A model generated the notes under the pieces. It saw only the letters and a list, made by a program, of their open reading frames with translations. It was not told the origin of the DNA and did no database searches. A DNA stretch of 42,376 bases from Rubrobacter taiwanensis. Its GTDB lineage: Bacteria > Actinomycetota > Rubrobacteria > Rubrobacterales > Rubrobacteraceae. Shown here piece after piece: positions 1 through 8,676 of the stretch; position 1 is the stretch's first letter; each line of letters begins with the position of its first letter. Position numbers and translations under genes: made by a program. Where the stretch lies: contig NZ_SKBU01000037.1 in the NCBI RefSeq assembly GCF_004337705.1, positions 1-42,376 on the forward strand. The letters run 5' to 3'.

Positions 1-442
1 TGATCAGGATCACCCCATCCCGCTCCAGACGCTCAACCAGAGCCAGCGCCTCAGAGGAGATCACAGGCCCTATGAGGAAGTCCACCCCGTCCCGGCCCAC
101 AAGCTGCCGGTAGAGGCGCAACGCCACCTGAGGATCCCCCTCGCTGTCCTCGTAGCGCACCTCAACCTCCCGCCCGGCTATCTGCCGGTCGTTCAGATCC
201 AGGAAGAGCTCCATCCCCTCCCGGATGCTCTCCCCCAGAGAGGCATAAGGACCGGTGAAAGGCAAGAGGCCTCCGATCCTGATGGGCTCACCCTCTCCCC
301 CCTGAGTGCCCGCGCCGTCTCCCCCACAGCCCGTAATTCCCAAGAGCGCCGCCCCGGCGAGCCCGCCCCCGGCCAGCCTCAGGAAATCCCGCCGGCCGAT
401 CCTCCTCTTCTTCTTCTTGCCCAGATGCCCTTCAGCCCTCAT
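1..442 (-). CDS. Tat lipoprotein solute-binding protein of an ABC importer (Leu/Ile/Val-type fold), 3' end outside window
   Basis: Only the first ~147 residues are present; the gene runs off the left edge. The start is ATG at 442 with GAGGAGGAG just upstream. The N-terminus has a lysine-rich stretch, a twin-arginine motif (RRDFL), a hydrophobic segment and a lipobox (GITGC), so the protein is probably exported by Tat and lipid-anchored. The mature part (PIRIGGLLPFTGPY) is typical of Peripla_BP_6 binding proteins, some of which bind aromatic acids. It is a close paralogue of the gene at 18775-20013, and the DNA coding for the signal region is almost identical between them. It follows the NTF2-like gene by 76 nt in the ligM transcription unit, so an aromatic ligand is a reasonable inference. 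Permease genes may lie beyond the edge. Confidence 0.85.
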   Translation of the reverse strand, partial: MRAEGHLGKKKKRRIGRRDFLRLAGGGLAGAALLGITGCGGDGAGTQGGEGEPIRIGGLLPFTGPYASLGESIREGMELFLDLNDRQIAGREVEVRYEDSEGDPQVALRLYRQLVGRDGVDFLIGPVISSEALALVERLERDGVILI

Positions 443-518
443 AGACTCCTCCTCAATACCGGCAAGCTCCCCACCTTCGCCTCCCGTATCTCATCGCGAC
501 GGTGCTCCGCCGGAGTGT

Positions 519-1106
519 TCACCCCGAGGCATGCTCCAGACGGTTCAGGAGCTCCTGGTGTATCTCCGCCGCCCGTTCGGGAGTGATGACCTCGTCGTCA
601 TCTACCTTCTGAACAGACGCACTGGTCTCATCCACGTACAGATGCTCCCCGATGAGCCTCGCCCGCTCATCATACGGCCAGACGAAAGCCTGGCGGGTCT
701 TGAAGTGGTAGTACGATTCCCCGTCGTCTACCTCCACACCGAATTCCCCGAGAATCTCGCCGGTGACCAGGAAGTTGAAGGTCAACTCGTCGCACAGGCC
801 CCAATCGGCGACCGCGATCATGTCTTCCGAATTCCACATTACGTATCTTCCGGCGCTACGATAGAAATCGAGCACGCCCTGCTTGCCCCGGATCACCGTC
901 GGCTCGCCCCAGTTGATCCGGTAGACGGGTTCCTCGACCATCATGTCCGGGGCGACTATCCTCTCGTACTGTCCGGACCCCTCGAGATGGACGTGGAGCC
1001 GGTAGTTCTCGAGAATGGCCCGGTGATGCGGATCTTCCGTAACCTCCAGAAGCTCCGCAACCGGGTCCATACACCGGTAGATCTCCTCCTCGAACCTGTT
1101 CACCAA
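519..1106 (-). CDS. NTF2/SnoaL-like protein of unknown role, partner of ligM
   Basis: 195 residues, no signal peptide, rich in aromatic and acidic residues. The alternation of short strands (RLHVHLEGSGQYERIV, YYHFKTRQAFVWPY) and the segments DFYRSAGRYV and LTFNFLVTGEI suggest an NTF2-like alpha+beta cone fold (SnoaL/ketosteroid-isomerase superfamily). This assignment comes from pattern, not a diagnostic motif. It begins 27 nt after the O-demethylase gene stops, so the two are very likely co-transcribed. NTF2-like proteins can be small isomerases, hydrolases or binding subunits; here it could help the O-demethylase or act on a methoxylated aromatic. The substrate is not evident from sequence. 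Confidence 0.7.
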   Translation of the reverse strand: MVNRFEEEIYRCMDPVAELLEVTEDPHHRAILENYRLHVHLEGSGQYERIVAPDMMVEEPVYRINWGEPTVIRGKQGVLDFYRSAGRYVMWNSEDMIAVADWGLCDELTFNFLVTGEILGEFGVEVDDGESYYHFKTRQAFVWPYDERARLIGEHLYVDETSASVQKVDDDEVITPERAAEIHQELLNRLEHASG

Positions 1107-1133
1107 AAACCTCCCTTTGCCCCGTTCTCTTCT

Positions 1134-2510
1134 CTATGAGCTCCTGTAGGCAGTGCGGGCGAACTCCACAAGAGGAGCGGGAGCGACAGTAGCCCTTATC
1201 TCAACCTGCCGGTGCTCCTCCACCTGCGGCTTCGAGCTGTTGGGCTCCTCCCCCCACAAGAGCACCACCTCGGTACCGGGCTCGGCGACTTCCTCCTCCA
1301 CCATCGCCAAAGAGAGCATCGCCCGTTCGTTGTAGCTGTAGCCGCAGTAGGTGGAGATGCCGACGGACTCGCCGCCGCTCAGCACCCGGTCATACTGATG
1401 TACCGCATACCAGGCGGAGGGCATGTTGATGTACTTGGCGGGAAGAGCCTCCCTCTCGAAGAGCGTGCCGAAGACGCGGGCCACGTCCTCCCCGTCCCAC
1501 ACCAGCGTCACCTTCTTCCGGCCGGGGTTTCCGGACATCTCCTCCAGCGCTTCTCTGCCCACGAAGTCGTGGTCAAACTTAACCATGTGCCCGTAGCCGA
1601 GATCGTAGGGCGTGAGGTAGTAATCGGTTATGTCCTCCGAATAGAAGCTCCCTCCGAGCGAAGCGGTAGCCTCATACCCGTCCGCGGGCAGCCACTCCCT
1701 GTAGGGTTTCATCTTCTCCCCGGTGTAGACGGCCGGAAGGGGACACGGTATCCAGCCGGATTCTGAAGTGGCGGTCTGATAGGCCAGAGAGCCCGCCTGC
1801 TTCAGGCCGAACTTCTCGCCGGCCTCGAGTATGGCCTCCCGAACAGCCTCAGCGTCCTCCCAGGGCCCGGAGAGCTCATACCCGGCCTGCCCGGCCATCC
1901 CATGCCGCAACGCCCTCACCCCGCAGCCCCCAATGACCACCCCAGCCGTGTTGAAGAACTTCACCTCCGGCAGATCCCCCTCAACAACCTCCCGCATCAG
2001 AGAGAGCGCCCGAGGCCCCTGAACCTGATAGCGGTACACCTTCGGCGGCCCCTTCCTCACCGCCGAGTTCTCATCCCGCTCGAACGTCACGTCATACCCG
2101 CCGGTCTCGGCCCAGTACTGCACCCAGTTGGGCACCGCCGGACGCCCGACCAGATCTAACCGGTTCTCATCCAGATAGTAGAGGATCATGTCCCCAATGA
2201 CGTACCCTTCGTGGTTGCAGGCGACGAACTGCTTGGCCTTGTCGGGCGTAAAGCCCTCGAAGCTGTTTACCCCCAGCTCGGAGAGCAGCCTCAGAGCATC
2301 AGGCCCCTCTATGTAGAGGTCGGTCATGTGGTGGGACTGGTCCAGCAGCACACAACTCTCCCTCCACCCCCGCTGCTCCTCCCGCCAGTTGCTGAACTCA
2401 GCCGGTACCCCAGGAAAGACCCGCGGCCCCGTCTGAGAGTTGTACAGGATCTCAACGGGACCGCTTACCTCTCCGAGCAGATCTTCAAGGCTCTTCCTCT
2501 CCCGTCTCAT
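1134..2510 (-). CDS. ligM: LigM-like tetrahydrofolate-dependent aromatic O-demethylase (GcvT family)
   Basis: 458 residues, the length of LigM/DesA O-demethylases rather than of glycine-cleavage T protein (~365). The N-terminal part carries the segments NSQTGPRVFPGVPAEFSNW, LLDQSHHMTDLYIEGPDAL and LLSELGVNSF, which I recognise from Sphingobium LigM (vanillate/3-O-methylgallate demethylase). The family moves the methyl of an aryl methyl ether to tetrahydrofolate, giving a free phenol and 5-methyl-THF. Vanillate to protocatechuate is the most likely reaction here, because a full protocatechuate 3,4-cleavage operon lies in the same window. It is the first gene of a unit with the NTF2-like and solute-binding genes. 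Its promoter carries the same operator-like element as the acetovanillone operon. Syringate or another methoxyarene is possible as substrate. Confidence 0.87.
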   Translation of the reverse strand: MRRERKSLEDLLGEVSGPVEILYNSQTGPRVFPGVPAEFSNWREEQRGWRESCVLLDQSHHMTDLYIEGPDALRLLSELGVNSFEGFTPDKAKQFVACNHEGYVIGDMILYYLDENRLDLVGRPAVPNWVQYWAETGGYDVTFERDENSAVRKGPPKVYRYQVQGPRALSLMREVVEGDLPEVKFFNTAGVVIGGCGVRALRHGMAGQAGYELSGPWEDAEAVREAILEAGEKFGLKQAGSLAYQTATSESGWIPCPLPAVYTGEKMKPYREWLPADGYEATASLGGSFYSEDITDYYLTPYDLGYGHMVKFDHDFVGREALEEMSGNPGRKKVTLVWDGEDVARVFGTLFEREALPAKYINMPSAWYAVHQYDRVLSGGESVGISTYCGYSYNERAMLSLAMVEEEVAEPGTEVVLLWGEEPNSSKPQVEEHRQVEIRATVAPAPLVEFARTAYRSS

Positions 2511-2542
2511 GACTCCCTGACACCTCCTCTCGATGTAAGGAC

Positions 2543-2582
2543 AGTTTAGATTACTCTAGACAAAATTGTCAACAAAATTGAC
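2543..2582 (-). promoter_or_regulatory. Promoter of the ligM unit with embedded palindromic operator
   Basis: Read on the minus strand: TTGACA (2572-2567), 18 nt, TAAACT (2548-2543). The -35 is embedded in an inverted repeat, GACAA-AA-TTGTC (2559-2570). A second arm, TTGAC (2578-2582), pairs with GTCAA at 2568-2572. The same arrangement occurs at 13636-13657 ahead of the acetovanillone operon. A repressor bound here would cover the -35 and spacer. The regulator is not identifiable in the window. Confidence 0.65.
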
Positions 2583-2617
2583 GACTTAGAGTGGAGCCGG
2601 CGGCACGCTGGCCATAT

Positions 2618-4591
2618 TCAGCGGGGATTCCGGGATGCCGCATACCTCGCGTAGGCGTCGAGAGCGGCCGGGTCGAGGAGGGAGTCGCGGCCTGCGACCT
2701 CTTCCGGGTTAGCGCCGAGCAGGATGCGCTTGACCGGCACCTCGAGCTTTTTCTGGGAGAGCGTGCGGGGCACGGAGGGAACGGCCTCGATGGTGTCCGG
2801 GGCGTGGCGCGGGGAGAGCTCCCGGCGGACCGTAGAGACGATGCGTCTACGAAGCGCCTCATCCAGCTCCACCCCCGGTGCGGGGACGACGAAGAGCAGC
2901 AACTCTCCGGGGCCGCCTTCGGGGTCCTCGAGGTGGACGACCAGGCTGTCGGCGACCTCTTCCATGGACTCGACGGCGGCGTAGATCTCTCCGGTGCCGA
3001 GCCGCACGCCGCCGCGGTTGAGCGTCGCGTCCGAGCGCCCGGAGATCACACAGCTTCCGCGCTCGGTGAAGCGCACCCAGTCGCCGTGGCACCAGACGCC
3101 GGGGAAGCGTTCGAAGTAGGCGGCGCGGTAGCGCCTGTCTCCGGGGTCGTTCCAGAACCCGACCGGCATCGAGGGCATGGGGGCGCGGATCACGAGCTCG
3201 CCGAACTCGCCCACGACGGGGTGGCCGCGCTCGTCGTAGGCGGCGGCGTCGACCCCCAGGCAGGGGCCGGAGATCTCACCCCGGTAGACGGGCTGGAGCG
3301 GGCTCCCCTGCACGATGCCCGTGCACACGTCGGTTCCGCCGCTGCCTATGTTCAGCAGCACGTCGGGGCCGAGCTGCTCGTAGACCCAGTCGAAGCCCTC
3401 GGGGGGCAACGGGGAGCCCGCAGCCCCTATCTGCCGCACGCCGGAGAGGTCGAACTCCCGGCCGACCTCGAGGCCGGCCTTGCGGCAGGCCATCAGGTAC
3501 GCCGGGGCGACACCGAGCATCGTCGCGCCGGTCCGCTCGGCCAGGCGCCACTGGAAGGCGAGATCCGGATACAGCGGGTTGCCGTCCATCGTGACTATCG
3601 CCGCACGCAGCAGCAGGGCCGAGACGAGGGCGTTCCACATCATCCAGGCGGTTGTCGTGAACCACATGAGCCGGGCTCCGGGACGGAGATCCCAGGTCAG
3701 CCCGAGGTTCTTCAGGTGCTCGAGGAGGATGCCTCCGTGCCCGTGGACTATGGCCTTGGGCTTACCGGTCGTACCCGAGGAGAAGAGTACGTAGAGCGGG
3801 TGGTCGAAGGCGACCGGCTCGCAGCCAAGCGGCCCGGACTCCGAGAGGAGCTCCTCCCACCCCGTTGCCGCCGGCAGTTCGTCCTCCGGCCCGCCGATAT
3901 AGGGAACGTGCACGAGGTGCTCAACGGTGGGCAGGGCCCTGCGGATGGCCTCCACCTCCGCCCGGCGGTCGATGCGCTTCTCCCCGTAGCGGTAGCCGGC
4001 GATCGCGAGCAGCACCTTCGGTTCGAGCTGGCCGAAGCGGTCGGTCACGCTGCGGGGACCGAACTCCGGGGCGCAGGCCGCCCAGATGGCCCCCAGGCTC
4101 GCGGTAGCGAGGAAGGCGACCACGGTTTCAGGGATGTTGGGAAGGTAGGCGACCACGCGGTCGCCGGGGCCGACCCCGAGGCGCCGGAGCCCGGCGCGGG
4201 CCCGGGCCACCTGCTCGCGCAACTCGCCGAAGGTCAGCTCGAAGGGGACGCGCGTCTGGGAGTGGGCGAAGATCGCGACCTCCCCATCGTCGCCGGCGGG
4301 CGCGAGGATCCTCTCCGCGTAGTTCAGGCGCGCGCCCGGGAACCAGCGGGCGCCGGGCATCTCGCGCGAGGCGAGCACCCGCTCCGGAGGGGTGTGCGCG
4401 CGCACCCCGTAGAAGTCCCAGACAGAGCGCCAGAACGCCTCGAGATCCCCCACCGACCATCGCCAGAGCTCGTCGTAGCCCTCGAACCCAAGCGCCCGGT
4501 TCTCGCGCAGCCAGCGCAGGTAGCGTCCGATCTCGGTGATCTCCAGGACGTCCGGCGGAGGCCGCCAGAGCACCTCGCCCGTCAGAGCCAC
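2618..4591 (-). CDS. Acetoacetyl-CoA synthetase-like acyl-CoA ligase, predicted aroylacetate-CoA ligase
   Basis: 657 residues from a GTG start at 4591, which overlaps the stop of the phosphatase gene by 10 nt; the open frame extends further upstream but that part is shadow. The length and N-terminus fit acetoacetate-CoA ligases. The ANL signature is [21 protein letters not shown] at about residue 270, followed by WMMWN and GTDVCTGIV. The family adenylates a 3-oxo acid and transfers it to CoA. In an operon that should make a 3-oxo-3-arylpropanoate, the inferred substrate is vanilloylacetate or 4-hydroxybenzoylacetate, which structurally are aryl-substituted acetoacetates. The CoA ester could then be cleaved to the aromatic acid and acetyl-CoA. 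Plain acetoacetate activation is the alternative, but the operon position argues against it. Confidence 0.85.
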   Translation of the reverse strand: MALTGEVLWRPPPDVLEITEIGRYLRWLRENRALGFEGYDELWRWSVGDLEAFWRSVWDFYGVRAHTPPERVLASREMPGARWFPGARLNYAERILAPAGDDGEVAIFAHSQTRVPFELTFGELREQVARARAGLRRLGVGPGDRVVAYLPNIPETVVAFLATASLGAIWAACAPEFGPRSVTDRFGQLEPKVLLAIAGYRYGEKRIDRRAEVEAIRRALPTVEHLVHVPYIGGPEDELPAATGWEELLSESGPLGCEPVAFDHPLYVLFSSGTTGKPKAIVHGHGGILLEHLKNLGLTWDLRPGARLMWFTTTAWMMWNALVSALLLRAAIVTMDGNPLYPDLAFQWRLAERTGATMLGVAPAYLMACRKAGLEVGREFDLSGVRQIGAAGSPLPPEGFDWVYEQLGPDVLLNIGSGGTDVCTGIVQGSPLQPVYRGEISGPCLGVDAAAYDERGHPVVGEFGELVIRAPMPSMPVGFWNDPGDRRYRAAYFERFPGVWCHGDWVRFTERGSCVISGRSDATLNRGGVRLGTGEIYAAVESMEEVADSLVVHLEDPEGGPGELLLFVVPAPGVELDEALRRRIVSTVRRELSPRHAPDTIEAVPSVPRTLSQKKLEVPVKRILLGANPEEVAGRDSLLDPAALDAYARYAASRNPR

Positions 4592-5385
4592 TGCAGGATC
4601 TCCCCCACTCCCTCTACTACGGCGTCCGGACGCCGGCGCTCCGGCACCCGCGCCAGGTCGACCGACCCGCTGGTACCGCTGCGCACCAGGATGGTACGCG
4701 AGCCTCCGAGGCGTCCCAGCCCGATGTCCATGTCCAGGTCGTCGCCGATCACCGCCATCTCCTGAGATCTCACCCCGAGCCGCTCGCAGGCCGCGCGCAC
4801 CGCGGCCCGCGACGGCTTCCCGACGATCACCGGACGCGCTCCGGTGGCCTTCGCCAGCGCCGCGGTCACCATCGCACCCCGGCTGAAGATCATACCGTCC
4901 GCCCCCCAGTATCCGGGACCATAGCTGGCCGTAAGGAGCCGCGCGCCCCGGGTGATGGCGCGTGCGGCGCGCTCCAGAGATTCGAAGTCCACCTCGTTTA
5001 CGTGGGTAACGAAGACCACCTCGGCATCCTCGCCGTCCGTGAGCTGCACGCCGGCCTCCGCCATGCGCCTGCGGGCGGTCTCGGAGCCGAAGACCATGGC
5101 CCGCCGCCCGTCGTGGCGGCGTTTCAGATACCCCAGCGCGCTGCACACCGGGGTCAAGACCTCGTCGTCGCGCACGGGAAGCCCTCCCTCGCGCAGCCCC
5201 CTCGCGAACTCCTCGGGGCGCAGGTGCGTCCCGTTGGTGAACAGCACCAGCGGGCGTCCCGAAGCCCGGATCTTCTCCAGCACCTCCGGCGCCCCGGGGA
5301 GCGGGCGCGGGCGGAAGTCAGCGTCGCGGTGTACGAGCGAGCCGTCCACGTCGAAGACGAACCCGCGGATGCCGTCAAGCTTCAT
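4582..5385 (-). CDS. NagD-type HAD phosphatase, HpeD-like: predicted 3-oxo-3-(4-phosphoaryl)propanoate phosphatase
   Basis: 267 residues from ATG 5385, which overlaps the carboxyltransferase stop by 11 nt; an upstream ATG at 5418 would add 11 residues that do not look like family sequence. HAD class IIA motifs are all present: DVDGSLV (motif I), FTNGTH (II), GKPS (Lys, III) and GDDLDMDI (IV). Family members such as NagD, p-nitrophenylphosphatase and phosphoglycolate phosphatase hydrolyse small phosphomonoesters in the cytoplasm. Sitting between the carboxylase and the CoA ligase, it is expected to remove the phenolic phosphate after carboxylation, the role described for HpeD in Rhodococcus rhodochrous GD02. 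I cannot tell from sequence alone whether it is specific for the aryl phosphate. Confidence 0.85.
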   Translation of the reverse strand: MKLDGIRGFVFDVDGSLVHRDADFRPRPLPGAPEVLEKIRASGRPLVLFTNGTHLRPEEFARGLREGGLPVRDDEVLTPVCSALGYLKRRHDGRRAMVFGSETARRRMAEAGVQLTDGEDAEVVFVTHVNEVDFESLERAARAITRGARLLTASYGPGYWGADGMIFSRGAMVTAALAKATGARPVIVGKPSRAAVRAACERLGVRSQEMAVIGDDLDMDIGLGRLGGSRTILVRSGTSGSVDLARVPERRRPDAVVEGVGEILQWL

Positions 5386-6853
5386 GTCGCCAGACAATGG
5401 TGTCTCCCGTACGTTCATCCTCTAACCGGAAATAGGAGATGGACTTGCGCCTGGAGAGCTCGTGCAGAAGCCGCACGAGCGGGGCGCGCCCCGGACGGAC
5501 CAGCGGCTCCCGCTGCTTGCCGCGCTCGGCGACCATCGCGTCGACCTGCTCCGCGGGCATCGTCAGGCGCAGCAGGAGCTCCTCGTCGGAGATCCGCCGC
5601 CCGAAGCGCTCGCGGGCCCCGTCCAACGAGATGGGGCGAAGATCCTTCAGCTCGGCCGCGCGGGGCGTCGAGAGCACGCGGTCGGCGATATCGGGGTCGA
5701 CGGGCGCCGGGGGCTCGTAGTAGTGGCCGAGGAAGTAGCGCACCATCTCGTCCGAGACCCTCGACCAGCGCTCCCCGGAGATGACGTTCATCACGGCCTG
5801 GGTGGCAACGAACTGCGAGACTGGGGTGACCATGATCGGATAACCCATCTCCGCCCGCACCCGGGGAACCTCCTCGAGCACGGCATCGAAGAGATCCGGC
5901 CTCCCCAGCTCCTGCAGCTGCCGGCGGGTGGTGGTGATCATCCCGCCCGGCATCTGGTGCCGGAAGTAGGCGCCGTCGAACTCCCTCGGGCTGCCGGGCG
6001 GCAGGCCGCGCTCGCGGGCCAGCTCCTGAAAGTATTTGGAGACGGTATCGAGGGCCTCCGCATCCAGGTCGCACGAGAATCCCTCGGCCTCCATGTTGCG
6101 CAGCGTGGCCCCGGCGGGCGGGTTCGAGCTCCCGCTGCCCAGAGGCTCCACCGCGGTGTGCAGCGTCCGCACCCCGGAGCGCAGCCCCTCGACGTAGGCG
6201 AGGGGGCCGAGCCCGATCGTGCAGTGGCTGTGCAGCTCGACGGGGCGGGGCGCGAACCGCTCGATAAAGCCGGGGATGAGGGTGCGCACCGCCTCCGGCA
6301 TCAAGAGCCCTCCCGGGTCCTTGAGGTAGAGCCGGTCGATATCTTCGGAGCGGGCTACGGCCGAAGCCCGCTCCAGGTAGTAGTCGTGGGTGTGGACCGG
6401 GCTTATGGAGTAGGTCAGCCCGACGACGACCTCCTCGAAGCCCTCCTCGCGGGCGATGTGGGCCATCCGGATGAGCGCTTCGGGCTGGTTCGAGGGGTCG
6501 ACTATCTGGATCCTGCGCATCCCGTTGCGCACCCAGCAGCGGAAGGCGAGGCGCATGACGTCCTCGCCAGCGGGCACCCACCGGATAAAGCGCATGCCGG
6601 TCGTGATCAGGCCCAGCGGCGTGTTTGGCATGGCGGCGCTGACCATCCGGATCCGCTCCCAGGGATCCTCCCGGTGGAAGCGGACCGAGATCGCCATGTG
6701 CGTGCTGGAGGTGAAGTCCAGCGCGTGGAAGCCGACACGGTCCATCGTCGGGGCGATCGCGAACACATCCTGGGTGGTAAGCCCCGTCGCGGACCACAGG
6801 CTCTGGTTACCGTCGCGAACGGTCGTATCTATGATCTCGATCTTCTCGCTCAT
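5375..6853 (-). CDS. Carboxyltransferase subunit (pyruvate carboxylase B-like) of a biotin-dependent aryl-ketone carboxylase
   Basis: 492 residues. An HMGL-like TIM barrel starts at once (IIDTTVRDGNQSLWS), with the lysine-containing strand LYLKDPGG and the metal-binding ELHSHCT. It is followed by a PYC/OADA conserved carboxylase domain (RHQMPGGM). This is the carboxyltransferase architecture of pyruvate carboxylase subunit B and oxaloacetate decarboxylase alpha, without their C-terminal biotin domain; the carrier is encoded separately two genes upstream. Its ATG overlaps the biotin carboxylase stop (ATGA). With the kinase and phosphatase on either side, the expected acceptor is the acetyl methyl carbon of a 4-phosphorylated acetophenone, giving a 3-oxo-3-arylpropanoate. 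Pyruvate or 2-oxoacid carboxylation is the alternative. Confidence 0.85.
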   Translation of the reverse strand: MSEKIEIIDTTVRDGNQSLWSATGLTTQDVFAIAPTMDRVGFHALDFTSSTHMAISVRFHREDPWERIRMVSAAMPNTPLGLITTGMRFIRWVPAGEDVMRLAFRCWVRNGMRRIQIVDPSNQPEALIRMAHIAREEGFEEVVVGLTYSISPVHTHDYYLERASAVARSEDIDRLYLKDPGGLLMPEAVRTLIPGFIERFAPRPVELHSHCTIGLGPLAYVEGLRSGVRTLHTAVEPLGSGSSNPPAGATLRNMEAEGFSCDLDAEALDTVSKYFQELARERGLPPGSPREFDGAYFRHQMPGGMITTTRRQLQELGRPDLFDAVLEEVPRVRAEMGYPIMVTPVSQFVATQAVMNVISGERWSRVSDEMVRYFLGHYYEPPAPVDPDIADRVLSTPRAAELKDLRPISLDGARERFGRRISDEELLLRLTMPAEQVDAMVAERGKQREPLVRPGRAPLVRLLHELSRRKSISYFRLEDERTGDTIVWRHEA

Positions 6854-8196
6854 GCTGCCAGCACCGCCTCCTCGAGCCAGGCCGTGTCCACCGCGGCATC
6901 CGTAAAGTCCGGGTGGGCGAGAACGTGCATAAGCAACTCCCGGTTGGTGGGAACCCCTTCCACCACCAGGCCGCCGAGCGCCTCGCGCATCTTCCCGACG
7001 GCCTCGTCCCGGTCACCGGCGTGGAAGATCAGCTTCGCGATCAGGGAGTCATAGTAGGGGGGTACCAGCGTCCCCTCCTCACAGTGGGTGTCGACCCGCA
7101 AACCGGGAAGCTCGGGAACCGAGAAACGGGTGATCCTGCCGGGCGTGGGGCGGAAGCCGTGGGCGGCATCCTCCGCGGTCAACCGGCACTCTACGGCATG
7201 GCCGCTGAAGCTCACCTCCTCCTGCGAGACCCCGAGCTTCCCGCCCGCCGCGACCCTGAGCTGGTCGGCCACGAGGTCCCGCCCGGTGATGGCCTCGGTC
7301 ACCGGGTGCTCGACCTGGATGCGGCAGTTCATCTCGAGGAAGAAGAACTCGCCGCTCTCGGCGTCGACCACGAACTCGACGGTGCCGAGGTTGCGGTAGC
7401 CGATCTCCCGGGCGAAGGTGACGGCCGCGCCATGGAGCGCCGCGCGCGTTCCCGGTTCCAGCGCGGGAGCCGGGGCCTCCTCGACGATCTTCTGGTAGCG
7501 GCGCTGCACGGAGCAGTCGCGCTCTCCGAAGTGGAGCACCCCGCCGTGATCGTCCGCCGCCACCTGAACCTCGACGTGGCGCGCCCGGCGTATTAAACGC
7601 TCCACGTAAAGGCGCTCGTCGCCAAAAGCCGCCCCCGCCTCCGCCGAGGCGATACCGAACAGCTTCTCCAGCTCCTCCCGGCTCCAGGCCAGCTTGATGC
7701 CCCGCCCGCCACCGCCGGCCGCGGCCTTGAGCAGCACCGGATAGCCCACATCGTCGGCAAAGCGCACGGCGTCCTTGAGGGTGCGTACCTCGCCGCCGGG
7801 TACGACCGGCAACCCGGCCTCGGCCGCGACCCCGCGTGAGCGCAGCTTGTCCCCGGCAAGCTCTATCACCTCCGCCGGAGGACCGACGAAGCGCAGCCCG
7901 TTCTCGTGCGCCGTGGACGCCAGCGCCGGGTTCTCGGAGAGAAAGCCGTAGCCGGGGTGGATGGCATCGCAGCCGGTGCCGAGCGCCGCCTGCACAACGG
8001 CCCCGACGTTCAGGTAGCTCCGTGCCGGCGCGGCAGGGCCGATGCACACCGCCCGGTCCGCCATGCGGGCCGCCAGGCTGCCGCGGTCGGCCTCGGAGAC
8101 CCCCACGACCACCTCCAGCCCCAGCTCGCGGCAGGCCCTGACGATCCGCACCGCGATCTCACCCCGGTTGGCCACGAAGACGCGCCTTATCGTCAT
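6850..8196 (-). CDS. Biotin carboxylase subunit (AccC-like)
   Basis: 448 residues, the full length of AccC-type biotin carboxylases. The N-domain begins VFVANRGEIAVRIVRAC. The ATP-grasp region has the glycine-rich loop AAAGGGGRGIKLAW, the lid-side GERDCSVQRRYQKIVEEAP, and the catalytic FLEMNCRIQVEHPVTE. The usual EMNTRIQVEHPVTE has Thr where this protein has Cys. It carboxylates biotin on the partner carrier with ATP and bicarbonate. The start overlaps the carrier stop by ATGA and its own stop overlaps the next start, so expression is translationally coupled. The operon has no acyl-CoA carboxyltransferase of the AccA/AccD or PccB type, so this is not a conventional acyl-CoA carboxylase set. 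Confidence 0.92.
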   Translation of the reverse strand: MTIRRVFVANRGEIAVRIVRACRELGLEVVVGVSEADRGSLAARMADRAVCIGPAAPARSYLNVGAVVQAALGTGCDAIHPGYGFLSENPALASTAHENGLRFVGPPAEVIELAGDKLRSRGVAAEAGLPVVPGGEVRTLKDAVRFADDVGYPVLLKAAAGGGGRGIKLAWSREELEKLFGIASAEAGAAFGDERLYVERLIRRARHVEVQVAADDHGGVLHFGERDCSVQRRYQKIVEEAPAPALEPGTRAALHGAAVTFAREIGYRNLGTVEFVVDAESGEFFFLEMNCRIQVEHPVTEAITGRDLVADQLRVAAGGKLGVSQEEVSFSGHAVECRLTAEDAAHGFRPTPGRITRFSVPELPGLRVDTHCEEGTLVPPYYDSLIAKLIFHAGDRDEAVGKMREALGGLVVEGVPTNRELLMHVLAHPDFTDAAVDTAWLEEAVLAA

Positions 8197-8675
8197 CGGT
8201 CAGGCTCCACCCGAAAGAGCGGCTGGCCGTACTCCACGAGAGCCCCGTTCTCGGCGCAGACCTCGACTATCCTCCCGGACACCCCGGCCCTGATCGAGTT
8301 CATCATCTTCATGACCTCGATCAGGCAGACCACCGTGTCCGGCTCGACGCGGCTCCCGACCTCGACGTAAGGCTTCGCCCCGGGCGCCTCAGCCCGGAAG
8401 AAGGTCCCGACCATCGGCGCCTCGATCGTCAGGGTGCCGTCCGGGCTGGAGACCGTCTCCTTCTCGCCGGTCGCAGACTGTCCGGCGGGCGGTACCTCCT
8501 CCCGCTGCTCCGCAGCCTCCACCTCCCGGCCCGTTGCGGGAGTATCCTCGAGCGGTGGCGCCCCGCCGCGCCGCACGTACAGCCGCAGCCCGTTCGTCTC
8601 GATCCTCAGCTCGTCCAGGTCGGACTCGTCGATGATCCTCAGGATCTCACGAACATCATCGTCCGAGAGCGGCAT
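8193..8675 (-). CDS. Biotin carboxyl carrier protein (AccB-like)
   Basis: 160 residues from ATG 8675, one base after the kinase-subunit TGA, with GGAGG 11 nt upstream. The longer open frame above this point is shadow. The N-terminal region DDVREILRIIDESDLDELRI is AccB-like. A Pro/Glu-rich linker follows, then a lipoyl/biotinyl domain with EVMKMM. Lys123 is the expected biotinylation site; the usual EAMKM alanine is valine here, which is tolerated in the family. It should shuttle carboxybiotin between the biotin carboxylase (8196-6850) and the pyruvate-carboxylase-like carboxyltransferase (6853-5375). The three genes form a three-subunit carboxylase matching the HpeCBA description. Confidence 0.92.
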   Translation of the reverse strand: MPLSDDDVREILRIIDESDLDELRIETNGLRLYVRRGGAPPLEDTPATGREVEAAEQREEVPPAGQSATGEKETVSSPDGTLTIEAPMVGTFFRAEAPGAKPYVEVGSRVEPDTVVCLIEVMKMMNSIRAGVSGRIVEVCAENGALVEYGQPLFRVEPDR

Positions 8676-8676
8676 T

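Noticed and set aside
306-1139. 277-residue plus-strand open frame over the NTF2-like gene
   Set aside because: Proline-rich shadow on the opposite strand of two minus-strand genes with clear family features and ribosome sites.
2591-4765. 724-residue plus-strand open frame
   Set aside because: Lies antisense to the acetoacetyl-CoA-synthetase-like gene, whose ANL motifs are complete; long antisense frames are expected at this GC content.
5375-8675. Acetyl-/propionyl-CoA carboxylase set
   Set aside because: The transferase is HMGL/pyruvate-carboxylase-like; no AccA/AccD- or PccB-type subunit is present.
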